A stretch of DNA of 64,000 nt from Puntigrus tetrazona (lineage: Eukaryota > Chordata > Actinopteri > Cypriniformes > Cyprinidae), in assembly GCF_018831695.1 (NCBI RefSeq), contig NC_056713.1, forward strand, positions 372,001 through 436,000, read 5' to 3'. Positions 52,300 through 61,945 of this stretch are shown here, in pieces. Made by a program: the position numbers and the translations under genes. A model generated the notes under the pieces. That model did not search any database, was not told the DNA's origin, and saw only the letters and a list, made by a program, of their open reading frames with translations. The first letter of the stretch is position 1, and the number at the start of each line of letters is the position of its first letter.

Positions 52300-54365
52300 T
52301 TATCGGTCTGACACAGAGTCAGTAATGTACAACGAATGGACGTGCTGGAAATATTCCATTTCCAGCTGAACGCTTATAAAAACATCCATTGACATGAATA
52401 AAGAAACTTGGTCCGACTAATCACGTGGTCACGTGATGACGTCAAACAAACTAAGACTTCTAAAAGTTGTTTGACACGAACAAAATTAAATAAAATCTTT
52501 GGAAGCGTGTTCATAAATCGTAGAAACTACTCCACGCCAACGTGATCACTCCAAACCGTGTCTCTTTTTTCATTTAAAAGGGGAAGTTTTTATGACTTCA
52601 GCTGAAATGGAGTTTTCAACGTGGTCGCTGTGCGATACTGATACCCTGTTCTCCGAACTACTGGCGAATAAGATCAAATAAGGGCTACCACATCCACTCT
52701 CCTTTAAATGGAGAGAAAAAGGTTTATCGGTCTGACACAGGTGTTAGTAATGTACAACGAACCACGTTAAACAGTCCATTTCCAGCTGAACGCGATAAAA
52801 ACATCCATTGACATGAATAAAGAAACTTCGTTCGACTAATCACGTGGTCACGATGACGTGGGCAAACAAACTAAGACTTCTAAAAGTTGTTTGACACGAA
52901 CAAAATTAAATAAAATCTTTGAAGCGTGTTCATAAATCGTAAACTACCCACGCTCAACGTGATCTACTCCAAACTGTGTCTCTTTTTTGTTTAAAAGGGT
53001 GTTTTTATGACTTCAGCTGAAAACGGAGTTTTCAACGTGGTCGCCAAAGCGACACTGATACCCTGTTCTCCGAACTACTAAGCCTAATAAGATCAAATAA
53101 GGGCCACCTTACATCCACTCTCCTTTAAATGGAGAGAAGAAAAGGTTTATCGGTCTGACACAAAGTGTTAGTAATGTACAACGCACTCACGTTAAACAGT
53201 CCATTTCCAGCTGAACGCGATAAAAACCATCCATTGACATGAATAAAGAAACTCGTTCGACTAATCACGTGGTCACGTGATGACGTGTCAAACAAACTAA
53301 GACTTCTAAAAGTAGTTTGGACACGAACAAAATTAAATAAAATCTTTGAAGCGTGTTCATAAATCGTAAAACTACTTCCACGCTCAACGTGATCACCCAA
53401 ACTGTGTCTCTTTGTTTGTAAAAGGGAAGTTTTTATGACTTCAGCTGAAATGGAGTTTTCAACGTGGTCGCTGTGCGATACTGATACCCTGTTCTCCAAT
53501 TACTAAGCTAATAAGATCAAATAAGGGCTACTACATCCACTCTCCTTTAAAATGGAGAGAGAGAAAAAGGTTTATCGGTCTGACACAGAGTGTTAGTAAT
53601 GTACAACGTGACCACGCTAAACAGTCCATTTCCAGCTGGAACGCGATAAAAACACCCATTGACATGAATAAAGAAACTTGTTGGACTAATCACGTGGTCA
53701 CGTGATGACGTGGCTAACAAACTAAGACTTCTAAAAGTTGTTTGACATGAACAAAATTAAATAAAATCTTTGAAGCGCGTTCATAAATCAGAAAACTACT
53801 ACGCTCAACACTCCAAACTGTCTCTTTGTTTGTTTAAAAAACTTTGTATGACTTTGAAATGAGTCATGTGATAACGCTCCGAATACTACTAAGCCAATGA
53901 CTTCAGCTGAAATGGAGTCCTTTCAACGAGAAAAAAAGGTTTATCGGTCTGACACAGGAGTGTTACTAATGTACAACGTGAACGTTACAGTCCATTTCAG
54001 CGAAATCGAGAAAAACACTTGTCTAACAAACTAAGACTAAGAATAAAGAAACTCCGTTCGGACTAATCACGTGGTCACGTGGATGATGCGTCAAACAAAA
54101 CTAAGACTTCAAAGGTGTAGTTTGACACTGAACAAAATTAAAATAAAATCTTTGAAGCGTGTTCATAAATCGTAAAACTACTCCACGCTCAACGTGATCA
54201 CTCCAAACTGTGTCTCTTTGTTTATTTGTTTAAAAGGAGTTTTTAAACTTCAGCTGAAATGGAGTTTTCAACGTAAAGTCACAAAGCGATACTCACGATA
54301 CCCTGTTCTCCGAACTACTAAGCTTAATAAGATCAAATAAGGGCCACCACATCCACTCTCCTTTA
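52300..54365 (+). repeat. Transition from A to B subfamily
   Basis: B-type markers appear one after another: ACATCCATTGACATG from about 52,383, GTGTTAGTAATG from about 52,741, AAAAGTAGTTTG from about 53,309, then TTTAAATAGAG at 54,363. The 377-bp unit 53,689-54,065 in this zone is scrambled, with repeated GACTTCAGCTGAAATGGAGT pieces, CTTGTCTAACAAACTAAG out of place and no hairpin spacer. Confidence 0.7.
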
Positions 54366-57300
54366 AATAGAGAAAAAGGTTTATCGGTCTGACACAGAGT
54401 GTTAGTAATGTACAACGAACACGTTAAACAGTCCATTTCCAGCTGAAGGCGATAAAAACATCCATTGACATGAATAAAGAAACTTGTCGTCGACTAATCA
54501 CGTGGTCACGTGATGACGTCTAACAAACCAAGACTTCTAAAAGTAGTTTGACACGAACAAAATTAAATAAAATCTTTGAAGCGTGTTCATAAATCGTAAA
54601 TCTACCCACGCTCCACGTGATCACTCCAAACTGTGTCTCTTTGTTTATATAAAGGGAAGTTTTTATGACTTCAGCTGAAATGGAGTTTTCAACGTGGTCG
54701 CTAAAAGCGATACCAATACCCCTGTTCTCCTAATTACTAAGCGGTCACGAAGATCAAATAAGGGCCACCACATCCACTCCCTTTAAACAGAGAGAAAAAA
54801 GGTTTATCGGTCTGACACAGAGTGTTAGTATTGTACAACGACCACGTTAAATAGTCCATTTCCAGCTGAAGGCGAGAAAAAACATCCATTGACATGAATA
54901 AAGAAACTCGGTTCGACTAATCACGTGGTCACGCGGATGAAACAAACGTAAGACTTCTAAAAGTAGTTTGACACGAACAAAATTAAATAAAATCTTTGAA
55001 GCGTGTTCATAAATCAGAAACTACTTCCACGCCCAACGTGATGACTCCAAACTGTGTCTCTTTTGTTTATTTAAAAAGAAGTTTTTATGACTTCAGCTGA
55101 AATGGAGTTTTCAACGTGGTCGCCAAAGCGATACTGATACCCTGTTCTCCGAACTACTAAGCGAATAAGATCAAATAAGGGCCACCACATCCACTCTCCT
55201 TTAAATAGAGAGAAAAAAGGTTTATCGGTCTGACACAGAGTGTTAGTAATGTACAACGAACACGTTAAACAGTCCATTTCCAGCTGAAGGCGATAAAAAA
55301 CATCCATTGACATGAATAAAGAAACTCCGTTCGGACTAATCACGTGGTCACGTGATGGCGTGTCAAACAAAGAAGACTTCTAAAAGTAGTTTGACACGAA
55401 CAAAATTATATAAAATCTTTGAAGCGTGTTCATGAATCGTAAAACTACTCCACGCTCAACGTGATCACTTCAAACTGTGTCTCTTTGTTTATTTAAAAGG
55501 AAGTTTTATGACTTCAGCTGAAATGGAGTTTTCAACGTGGTCGCTGTGCGATACTGATACCCTGTTCTCCGAACTACTAAGCGAATAAGATCAAATAAGG
55601 GCCACCACATCCACTCTCCTTTAAATAGAGAGAAAAAGGTTTATCGGTCTGACACAGGGTGTTAGTAATGTACAACGAACACGTTAAACAGTCCATTTCC
55701 AGCTGAAGGCGATAAAAAACATCCATTGACATGAATAAAGAAACTCCGTTCGGACTAATCACGTGGTCACGTGATGACGTGTCAAACAAAATAAGACTTC
55801 TAAAAGTAGTTTGACACGAACAAAATTAAATAAAATCTTTGAAGCGTGTTCATAAATCGTAAAAACTACTCCACGCACAACGTGATCACTCCAAACTGTG
55901 TCTCTTTGTTTATATAAAAGGGAGTTTTTAAGACTTCAGCTGAAATGGAGTTTTCAACGTGGTCGCTGTCTTGATACTGATACCCTGTTCTCCGAACTAC
56001 TAATGTTTAATAAGATCAAATAAGGGCCACCACATCCACTCTCCTTTAAATAGAGAGAAAAAAAGGTTTATCGGTCTGACACAGAGTGTTAGTAAATGTA
56101 CAACGAACACGTTAAACAGTCCATTTCCAGCTGAAGGCGATAAAAACATCCATTGACATGAATAAAGAAACTCCGTTCGGACTAATCACGTGGTCACGCG
56201 TGATTACGTGTCAAACAAACTAAGACTTCTAAAAGTAGTTTGACATGAACAAAATTAAATAAAATCTTTGAAGCGTGTTCATAAATCGAAAACTACTCCA
56301 CGCTCAACGTGATCACTCCAAACTGTGTCTCTTTGTTTATTTAAAAGGGAAGTTTTTATGACTTCAGCTGAAATGGAGTTTTCAACGTGGTCGCTGTCGA
56401 CACTGATACCCTGTTCTCCGAACTACTAAGCTTTAATAAGATCAAATAAGGGCCACCACATCCACTCTCCTTTAAATAGAGAGAAAAAAAGGTTTATCGG
56501 TCTGACACAGAGTGTTAGTAATGTACAACGACCACGTTAAACAGTCCATTTCCAGCTGAAGGCGATAAAAAACATCCATTGACATGAATAAAGAAACTCC
56601 GTTGGACTTATCACGTAGTCACGTGATGGCGTGTCAAACAAAGGAAGACTTCTAAAAAGTAGTTTGACACGAACAAAATTAAATAAAATCTTTGAAGCGT
56701 GTTCATGAATCGTAAAACTACTCCACGCTCAACGTGATCACTCCAAACTGTGTCTCTTTGTTTATATAAAAGGAAGTTTTTATGACTTCAGCTGAAATGG
56801 AGTTTTCAACGTGGTCGCTGTGTGATACTGATACCCTGTTCTCCGAACTACTAAGCCAATAAGATCAAATAAGGGCCACCACATCCACTCTCCTTTAAAT
56901 AGAGAGAAAAAAAGGTTTATCGGTCTGACACAGAGTGTTAGTAATGTACAACGAACACGTTAAACAGTCCATTTCCAGCTGAAGGCGATAAAAACATCCA
57001 TTGACATGAATAAAGAAACTCCGTTCGGACTAATCACGTGGTCACGGGATGACGTGTCAAACAAACGAAGACTTCTAAAAGTAGTTTGACACGAACAAAA
57101 TTAAATAAAATCTTTGAAGCGTGTTCATGAATCGTAAAACTACTCCACGCTCAACGTGATCACTCCAAACTGTGTCTCTTTGTTTATATAAAAGGAAGTT
57201 TTTATGACTTCAGCTGAAATGGAGTTTTCAACGTGGTCGCTGTGTGATACTGATACCCTGTTCTCCGAACTACTAAGCCAATAAGATCAAATAAGGGCCA

Positions 57301-58638
57301 CCACATCCACTCTCCTTTAAATAGAGAAAAAAATGTTTATCGGTCTGACACAGAGTGTTAGTAATGTACAACGAACACGTTAAACAGTCCATTTCCAGCT
57401 GAAGGCGATAAAAAACATCCATTGACATGAATAAAGAAACTCCGTTCGACTAATCACGTGGTCACGTGATGACGTGTCAAACAAACGAAGACTTCTAAAA
57501 GTAGTTTGACACGAACAAAATTAAATAAAATCTTTGAAGCGTGTTCATAAATCGTAAAACTACTCCACGCTCAACGTGATCACTCCAAACTGTGTCTCTT
57601 TGTTTATATAAAAGGAAGTTTTTATGACTTCAGCTGAAATGGAGTTTTCAACGTGGTCGCTGTGCGATACTGATACCCTGTTCTCCGAACTACTAAGCGA
57701 ATAAGATCAAATAAGGGCCACCACATCCACTCTCCTTTAAATAGAGAGAAAAAAAGGTTTATCGGTCTGACACAGAGTGTTAGTAATGTACAACGACCAC
57801 GTTAAACAGTCCATTTCCAGCTGAAGGCGATAAAAAACATCCATTGACATGAATAAAGAAACTCTGTTCGGACTAATCACGTGGTCACGTGATGACGTAT
57901 CAAACAAACTAAGAATTTCTAAAAGTTGTTTGACACGAACAAAATTAAATAAAATCTTTGAAGCGCGTAAAACTACTACTCCACGCTCAACGTGATCACT
58001 CCAAACTGTGTCTCTTTGTTTATATAAAAGGAAGTTTTTATGACTTCAGCTGAAATGGAGTTTTCAACGTGGTCGCTGTGCGATACTGATACCCTGTTCT
58101 CCGAACTACTAAGCGAATAAGATCAAATAAGGGCCACCACATCCACTCTCCTTTAAATAGAGAGAAAAAAAGGTTTGTCGGTCTGACACAGAGTGTCAGT
58201 AATGTACAACGAACACGTTAAACAGTCCATTTCCAGCTGAAGGCGATAAAAAACATCTATTGACATGAATAAAGAAACTCCGTTCGGACTAATCACGTGG
58301 TCACGTGATGACGTGTCAAACAAACGAAGACTTCTAAAAGTAGTTTGACACGAACAAAATTAAATAAAATCTTTGAAGCGTGTTCATAAATCGTAAAACT
58401 ACTCCACGCTCAACGTGATCACTCCAAACTGTGTCTCTTTGTTTATTTAAAAGGAAGTTTTTATGACTTCAGCTGAAATGGAGTTTTCAACGTGGTCGCT
58501 GTGCGATACTGATACCCTGTTCTCCGAACTACTAAGCGAATAAGATCAAATAAGGGCCACCACATCCACTCTCCTTTAAATAGAGAGAAAAAAAGGTTTG
58601 TCGGTCTGACACAGAGTGTCAGTAATGTACAACAACCA
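54366..58638 (+). repeat. B subfamily block at the right array edge
   Basis: About ten units of 416-431 bp, all long, with shared differences from the A type: TTTAAATAGAGAGAAAAA (instead of ATGGAGAGAGAAAAGG), GTGTTAGTAATG, GAAGGCGATAAAAAACATCC, AAACTCCGTTCGGAC, GTGTCAAACAAAC and AAAAGTAGTTTGAC. Most also have TATATAAAAGG or TATTTAAAAGG before AAGTTTTTATGAC. The last two copies revert to GTGTCAGTAATG. Edge units of satellites are commonly the most decayed; here they are among the more uniform. The final unit (from 58,292) is cut off after about 347 bp. Confidence 0.85.
58021..58030 (+). promoter_or_regulatory. TATA-box-like TATATAAAAG in B units
   Basis: TATATAAAAG matches the TATA consensus. 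It recurs at 55,911, 56,763, 57,185 and 57,605, with a shorter TATATAAAG at 54,646. A-type units read GTTTAAAAGGG there. It stands roughly 130 bp downstream of the CACGTG palindrome in the same unit. No transcription evidence is available from sequence. Confidence 0.35.
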
Positions 58639-58910
58639 CACTGTTAAAAAATTTTTTTTACAGGTAATTGTCAGTAGTTTTTTACAGAATTTCCCCCTTT
58701 TTTCATTATACAGCAAAATACATGTTGTTTTACAGATATTTCCTGTATTTTAAAGTTCCACCATTAAATTTACAGGCAATTGCTTATATTTTGGTATTAC
58801 ATCAATTTTCTGTTTTTTTAAATAAATGTTCTGTATTTTCACAGTATAATGTGTAATTTTACATAGAATGTTATTTAATATTTACAGATTATTCCTGTAA
58901 AAATTAGGGA
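58639..58910. repeat. A/T-rich element with repeated TTTACAG/CTGTA motifs
   Basis: Begins at the array edge with CACTGTTAAAAAATTT. TTTACAG occurs at 58657, 58681, 58729, 58769 and 58881, and CCTGTATTTT, TCTGTATTTT and CCTGTAAAAATT occur between them, so short inverted motifs recur at 24-110 bp spacings. This resembles the small non-autonomous DNA transposons or foldback repeats common in fish, but I cannot name the family or find clear terminal repeats and target duplication. Confidence 0.4.
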
Positions 58911-59155
58911 GTTTGAACCAAAAATCATCCAATGTTTTTATTGCTATTGACGATTGCCTATTTACGGTGCAAAAGGCAAGCAAATATTTACACAACACAA
59001 TTAAAAAAAGCTTTATTTAAAGTTTATTTCAACTCAATAATACATTTCATTCTCTTCTTTAACAGAATTCACGAGGACAATGTCTTTGCAATTAAAAAGC
59101 AAAATAAACATTCTAAATGACATTTTATTTAAAATGTAAAAATGCAGAAAGTTTT
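58911..59155. other. A/T-rich sequence with no recognised feature
   Basis: Mostly A/T with runs such as TTAAAAAAAGCTTTATTTAAAG. The two short plus-strand frames around 58,668-59,120 have low-complexity, A/T-driven composition and no recognisable domain, so I do not call them genes. Confidence 0.5.
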
Positions 59156-59399
59156 CCGTGACGGTAGATTGGGGTATTTAGCTCCGCCTACGTCGGTTGG
59201 CTGAGTTCGGTTGGTGCAATTGCCAGGGAAAATTTAGAATTTTTTTCTATACATATTCATCACACAGGTGCGTGAGATGTACAGTATCTGGCGGTAATAC
59301 TCCTAAGGAGTATTCAGTAGTTCGCTCTCAGTTAACCTGTTTCACCAACTACAACAAATTCTGACGATACGACAGCAGACATCATGCCAACCGACTGAG
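59156..59399 (+). other. Possible promoter and first exon of an unidentified transcript
   Basis: This is a locally more G/C-balanced stretch with GATTGGGG (an inverted CCAAT), CTCCGCC and TACGTCGG near 59,166-59,195. It ends in GACTGAG|GTAAGT, an excellent 5' splice site (exon end 59,399). The only ATG near the end (59,384) is followed by three codons and a TGA, so it would be 5' untranslated or a tiny upstream frame. A possible downstream acceptor, TTGGTTTCAG, lies at 60,081-60,090. It could equally be part of a transposon. Low confidence. Confidence 0.3.
59296..59314. repeat. Perfect inverted repeat AATACTCCT-A-AGGAGTATT
   Basis: Two 9-bp arms around a single A, inside the putative exon. 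Transcribed, it would not form a hairpin without opening a loop; as DNA it is a 19-bp dyad that could be a protein site. Confidence 0.5.
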
Positions 59400-60486
59400 G
59401 TAAGTCTCGCAAACAACACATGAACCATATTTTATATAGTGTAGTCGCGCATTTGTGTTGTTAAGTGTATTAACTTCACTCTCAGTTTTTGAAACTCTTC
59501 AACAGCGGTACATTTTGAAATTGGCTTCATTAAAACACTGCTGGGAGAGAATTCAGTAGGCTGTAAGTTACACCTTGATAATGAAGATGAACACAACGTG
59601 GTAAATCGCAAGGTAACGTTTAGAATTTGGTCGTCCGTTGTCACTGTCTTAATGCTTTAAGAGACTTTGTAATGGTTTTCGGTGGGAAAACCATTAACTT
59701 GCAATTAAAAGCTGGGCGTATTTGCTCACCTACACTTATGTTATGCATGCATAAGTGTATTATGGTTATCTTAAAGTTAATAATTGGTATAATCTTTGTG
59801 ATCTGATGAGAAATTAAACGTACATATTGTCTGGCCTGAGGCTAAGTAACTTACATGTAATTGTCATTAGTGCATTTATCCCGGACAGTTACAGCCCTAT
59901 GTATTACTACGATGAGGCTAAGTCCGAGCAAATTATATACATGTAACGTTGCTTTATATCATTTTAACTGAAATCACATGGAGGGCCAAAACATCAATGC
60001 CAGCTTCCAGATCATCATCTGAGAAGAACATAATCTATACATGAATCTATGAATATAATACAAAGTGTTAAAAAATGATCTTGGTTTCAGGTCGTGTGAA
60101 AAGACTGTGGAGACCTACAGCAGATAAACTGTTCAGAACTAACAAGGGACTCATGAATAACTATGACAAAACAAAAAAACATTCATAGATCATCCAGGTA
60201 GCCATTCACACACAGTATTAAGCAAACTTTTGAAAGCTTATTTAAATCATTTCTGCTCATTTTTGTCTTGTGGACTATATGTAAACACATTTTATGTAAA
60301 ATATCCTACTCAGGACAGTACTCCATTAAAAAATAACATGCATTGTATATGATCATAGATTCTGTAAAGGGTTACCAAACTTTTGCATGCCACTGTATCA
60401 TGACAACGAGTCAATGATTCATAAACATGATTTTTTTTTTATATTACTGCTATTGTAATGACACACATCTCTTTCTTTGATTTCAG
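59400..60486. other. Unassigned sequence, possible intron
   Basis: No domain-bearing frame seen on either strand. It holds a 29-bp hairpin at 59,731-59,759, two copies of GAGGCTAAGT 76 bp apart (59,838 and 59,914), an acceptor-like TTGGTTTCAG ending at 60,090, and a T10 run at about 60,430-60,440. The 70-residue minus-strand frame at 59,432-59,644 has no recognisable features. Confidence 0.4.
59731..59759. repeat. Hairpin TACACTTATG / CATAAGTGTA
   Basis: 10-bp perfect arms with a 9-base loop (TTATGCATG) that includes an ATGCAT palindrome. No T-run follows, so it is not terminator-like. Possibly a cruciform-type microelement. Confidence 0.5.
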
Positions 60487-60826
60487 CTTGGCATCCCAAC
60501 AGTTGCTCCTCGCATCTCTGCTTCCTGGACCCAAATGTCATGCTGAATGTTGAATGACCATCAGCTTTGCCAAGACAGAACTGCTTATGATTTCAGCTGA
60601 CCCAACTTTGGCGTTCTAGTTGACACACAAACTTTTCTGACCATACTGCACTAACCTAATCCTGCTGATTTGCCAGATCAGACCCTTTCTTATGGTGCAT
60701 GCTACAAAACTCCTTGTCCAAGCTCTTGTTCTCTCCAGACTGGACTGTTGTACTACTCTGTTAGCAGACCTTCCAGCATGTACTACCAACACTCTGCAGC
60801 TAATCCAGCATTTACTCATACTCAAA
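60487..60826 (+). pseudogene. Non-LTR retrotransposon (LINE) reverse-transcriptase remnant, L2/CR1-like
   Basis: Plus-strand frames carry pieces in the order expected for the C-terminal half of a LINE reverse transcriptase: FAKTELLMISADP (about 60,563-60,600), a stop shortly after, then IRPFLMVHATKLLVQALVLS (60,677-60,736), RLDCCTTLLADLP and NTLQLIQ (to about 60,808). The motif LVQALV-SRLDYCN-LLAGLP...LQLIQN is typical of the thumb region in fish L2-type LINEs. The copy has stops, a frameshift and a deletion between the first two pieces and is truncated at both ends. Its 5' edge coincides with a TTTCAG acceptor-like site at 60,481-60,486. The family assignment is from memory of the motif only. 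Confidence 0.7.
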
Positions 60827-60827
60827 C

Positions 60828-60936
60828 CATCCAAGGTGTGTATGTCTTTCTTTTTTCAGATAAGCACAATCAGACGTATATCAGGGTGAGTAAATCATGG
60901 GGCCATTTTAGTTTTTTGGTGAACTATCCCTTTAAT
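60828..60936. mobile_element. Short cyprinid-type interspersed repeat
   Basis: Contains GGTGAGTAAATCATGGGGCC and TTTTTTGGTGAACTATCCCT, resembling the end of a very abundant repeat in zebrafish and carp genomes, typically GTGAGTAAATGATGACAGAA...GGGTGAACTATCCCTTTAA. The left part (AAGGTGTGTATGTCTTTCTT then CAGATAAGCACAATCAG) also fits that element. Probably a non-autonomous DNA transposon remnant. Identification is by recall, not by search. Confidence 0.5.
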
Positions 60937-61102
60937 ACTGACCCTTTTTTAAAAAAAAAAAAACAAAACTGCTATGTCTACTGTGTTAGACAAACTGGGA
61001 CTTTGTATTTTACATTACACTGTATGTTTTATTTGCCGTTGCAAATGTATAAATGTGTATATATCAAATGCATTTAATGTACAAATTTAGCATGTTCTGT
61101 AT
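60937..61102. other. Simple A/T-rich spacer before the LTR element
   Basis: Includes T6-A13 at 60,945-60,963 and A/T-rich sequence. No gene seen. The 5 bases TGTAT at 61,098-61,102 directly precede the LTR and are the candidate left half of a target-site duplication; the right half is outside the window. Confidence 0.5.
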
Positions 61103-61667
61103 TGTGATGGCCCATGTGGTGGCCACACACATCAGTGACCAGTAATGTTACATGCACACACATCCACAAACAATTTATATATTTAATTTCATTTGAGTTA
61201 AAAAGATTATTATTTGAGTTTATTTAGCATTAAATATCTTGATTAAAATAAGACCCACACACATTTGGTTTCAATGGTTTTATTTAAACACTTTACTTGC
61301 AGCTAGTTGGGTGCACACAATCTAGTTGCTGTATTGTTTGTTAATTTTTGTTTTCTTTTGAGTTTAAGTTACCGTGTTGTGGAGGATGGTGGAGATTCTT
61401 TGTTTCTGCGCTGGCTGACTGCTTTAAAGACGGCGGGCCGCCATGTTGACAACTTTAAAGATGGCTGGGAGGGAGATCCAAAATTATTTCATTTGAATTA
61501 ATTAATTTTTAGATGTTTATGTCCTCCGTCCTGTATTGGGGTTGGCTTTATTGAAGATTTATGATAGGACTTTAAGCTCGGAAATTTGTCTAGTTTATGG
61601 TGGGGGTTTGTAGATCGTTTCTTTGTTTTGTGTCTCCTATGTCGTTAAATGTGGACTAGTCCTTTTG

Positions 61668-61673
61668 TATAAA
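61668..61673 (+). promoter_or_regulatory. LTR TATA box
   Basis: TATAAA within TTTTGTATAAATGGGG, about 140 bp before the ATTAAA signal. This spacing fits a U3/R arrangement. The matching site in the 3' LTR is at 63,990-63,995. Confidence 0.6.
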
Positions 61674-61805
61674 TGGGGTTGTGTTTGTTGTTGTGGGAGG
61701 TCGGTTTGGTTTACATGGTTGATTTATTTGAGCTTGTTTTGTTTTGTTTAGGCCTAATAATCAAATTATTTGTTTGTTTGATTTTCCTTTGTAAGATTTT
61801 GTTTC

Positions 61806-61811
61806 ATTAAA
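61806..61811 (+). promoter_or_regulatory. LTR polyadenylation signal ATTAAA
   Basis: TTTCATTAAAGAAAATATAT near the 3' end of the LTR, about 65 bp before its end. ATTAAA is the common alternative to AATAAA. Confidence 0.5.
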
Positions 61812-61877
61812 GAAAATATATATTTTTGAACATATGGTTTGGTGCCCTTACTGCTGAATTGCTCGGTCCCTCACAAG

Positions 61878-61895
61878 TGGTGTCAGAAGTGGGAT
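61878..61895 (+). promoter_or_regulatory. Primer-binding site for tRNA-Leu
   Basis: TGGTGTCAGAAGTGGGAT is the reverse complement of the 3' end of vertebrate tRNA-Leu(CAA) including CCA (...ATCCCACTTCTGACACCA, from memory). It lies two bases after the LTR end. This sets the strand of the element and of minus-strand DNA priming. Confidence 0.85.
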
Positions 61896-61945
61896 TCTGG
61901 CAGTAAGGGCACAATTTTTTTTATTTATTTTTTTTTCCCTGAGCC

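Larger units (their letters stand above)
1..58638. repeat. Satellite array, about 414-425-bp unit, 152 unit starts
   Basis: Head-to-tail repetition of one unit fills this whole interval and continues off the left edge. Phasing on the palindrome ATCACGTG-GT-CACGTGAT gives starts at 130, 550, 967, 1389, 1800, 2218 and so on to 57876 and 58292. Most spacings are 410-430 bp, about 23 are 195-230 bp, and rare ones are 82, 266, 294, 333, 377, 435-450 bp. All units lie in the same orientation. I saw no transposon or unique sequence inside the array. Copies from 1 to about 41 kb are very similar, those from 41 to 54 kb carry more indels, and those from 54.4 kb form a separate subfamily. I do not recognise the unit as a named satellite. 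Short open frames recurring on both strands are by-products of the repeat and are not annotated as genes. Confidence 0.98.
61103..61875 (+). repeat. 5' LTR (773 bp)
   Basis: Starts TGTGATGGCCC and ends ...CCCTCACA, two bases before the primer-binding site. It is repeated from 63,400. It contains TATAAA at 61,668-61,673 and ATTAAA at 61,806-61,811 as likely promoter and polyadenylation signals. Compared with the 601 visible bases of the 3' LTR I count about five substitutions and one 25-bp indel: the 3' copy has GCCACGGGCCTGTTCCACTC plus CTCAG after AACTTTAAAG and the 5' copy does not. Confidence 0.9.

Noticed and set aside
2997..58000. Many 60-124-codon open frames on both strands across the array
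   Set aside because: They are the same repeat read again and again, with frames broken at different indels. Minus- and plus-strand versions resemble each other because the unit is an inverted repeat. No start context, domain or codon bias supports a protein.
1..58638. CRISPR array
   Set aside because: Whole units of over 400 bp repeat without unique spacers; the period and continuity are those of a satellite.
1..58638. Tandem gene family such as 5S rRNA, snRNA or histone cluster
   Set aside because: No rRNA, snRNA or histone motif is present in the unit.
58668..59120. Two 62-codon plus-strand frames
   Set aside because: Phe/Tyr/Leu/Lys-rich translations expected from A/T-rich DNA; the first overlaps the TTTACAG-motif repeat.
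60670..61077. 135-codon plus-strand frame
   Set aside because: It runs out of frame through the LINE remnant and then through poly-A and A/T-rich DNA; the recognisable peptide lies in the other frame (60,692).
61307..61501. 64-codon frame, repeated as 63,604-63,834
   Set aside because: Lies wholly in the LTRs and differs in its tail only because of the 25-bp indel; no domain.
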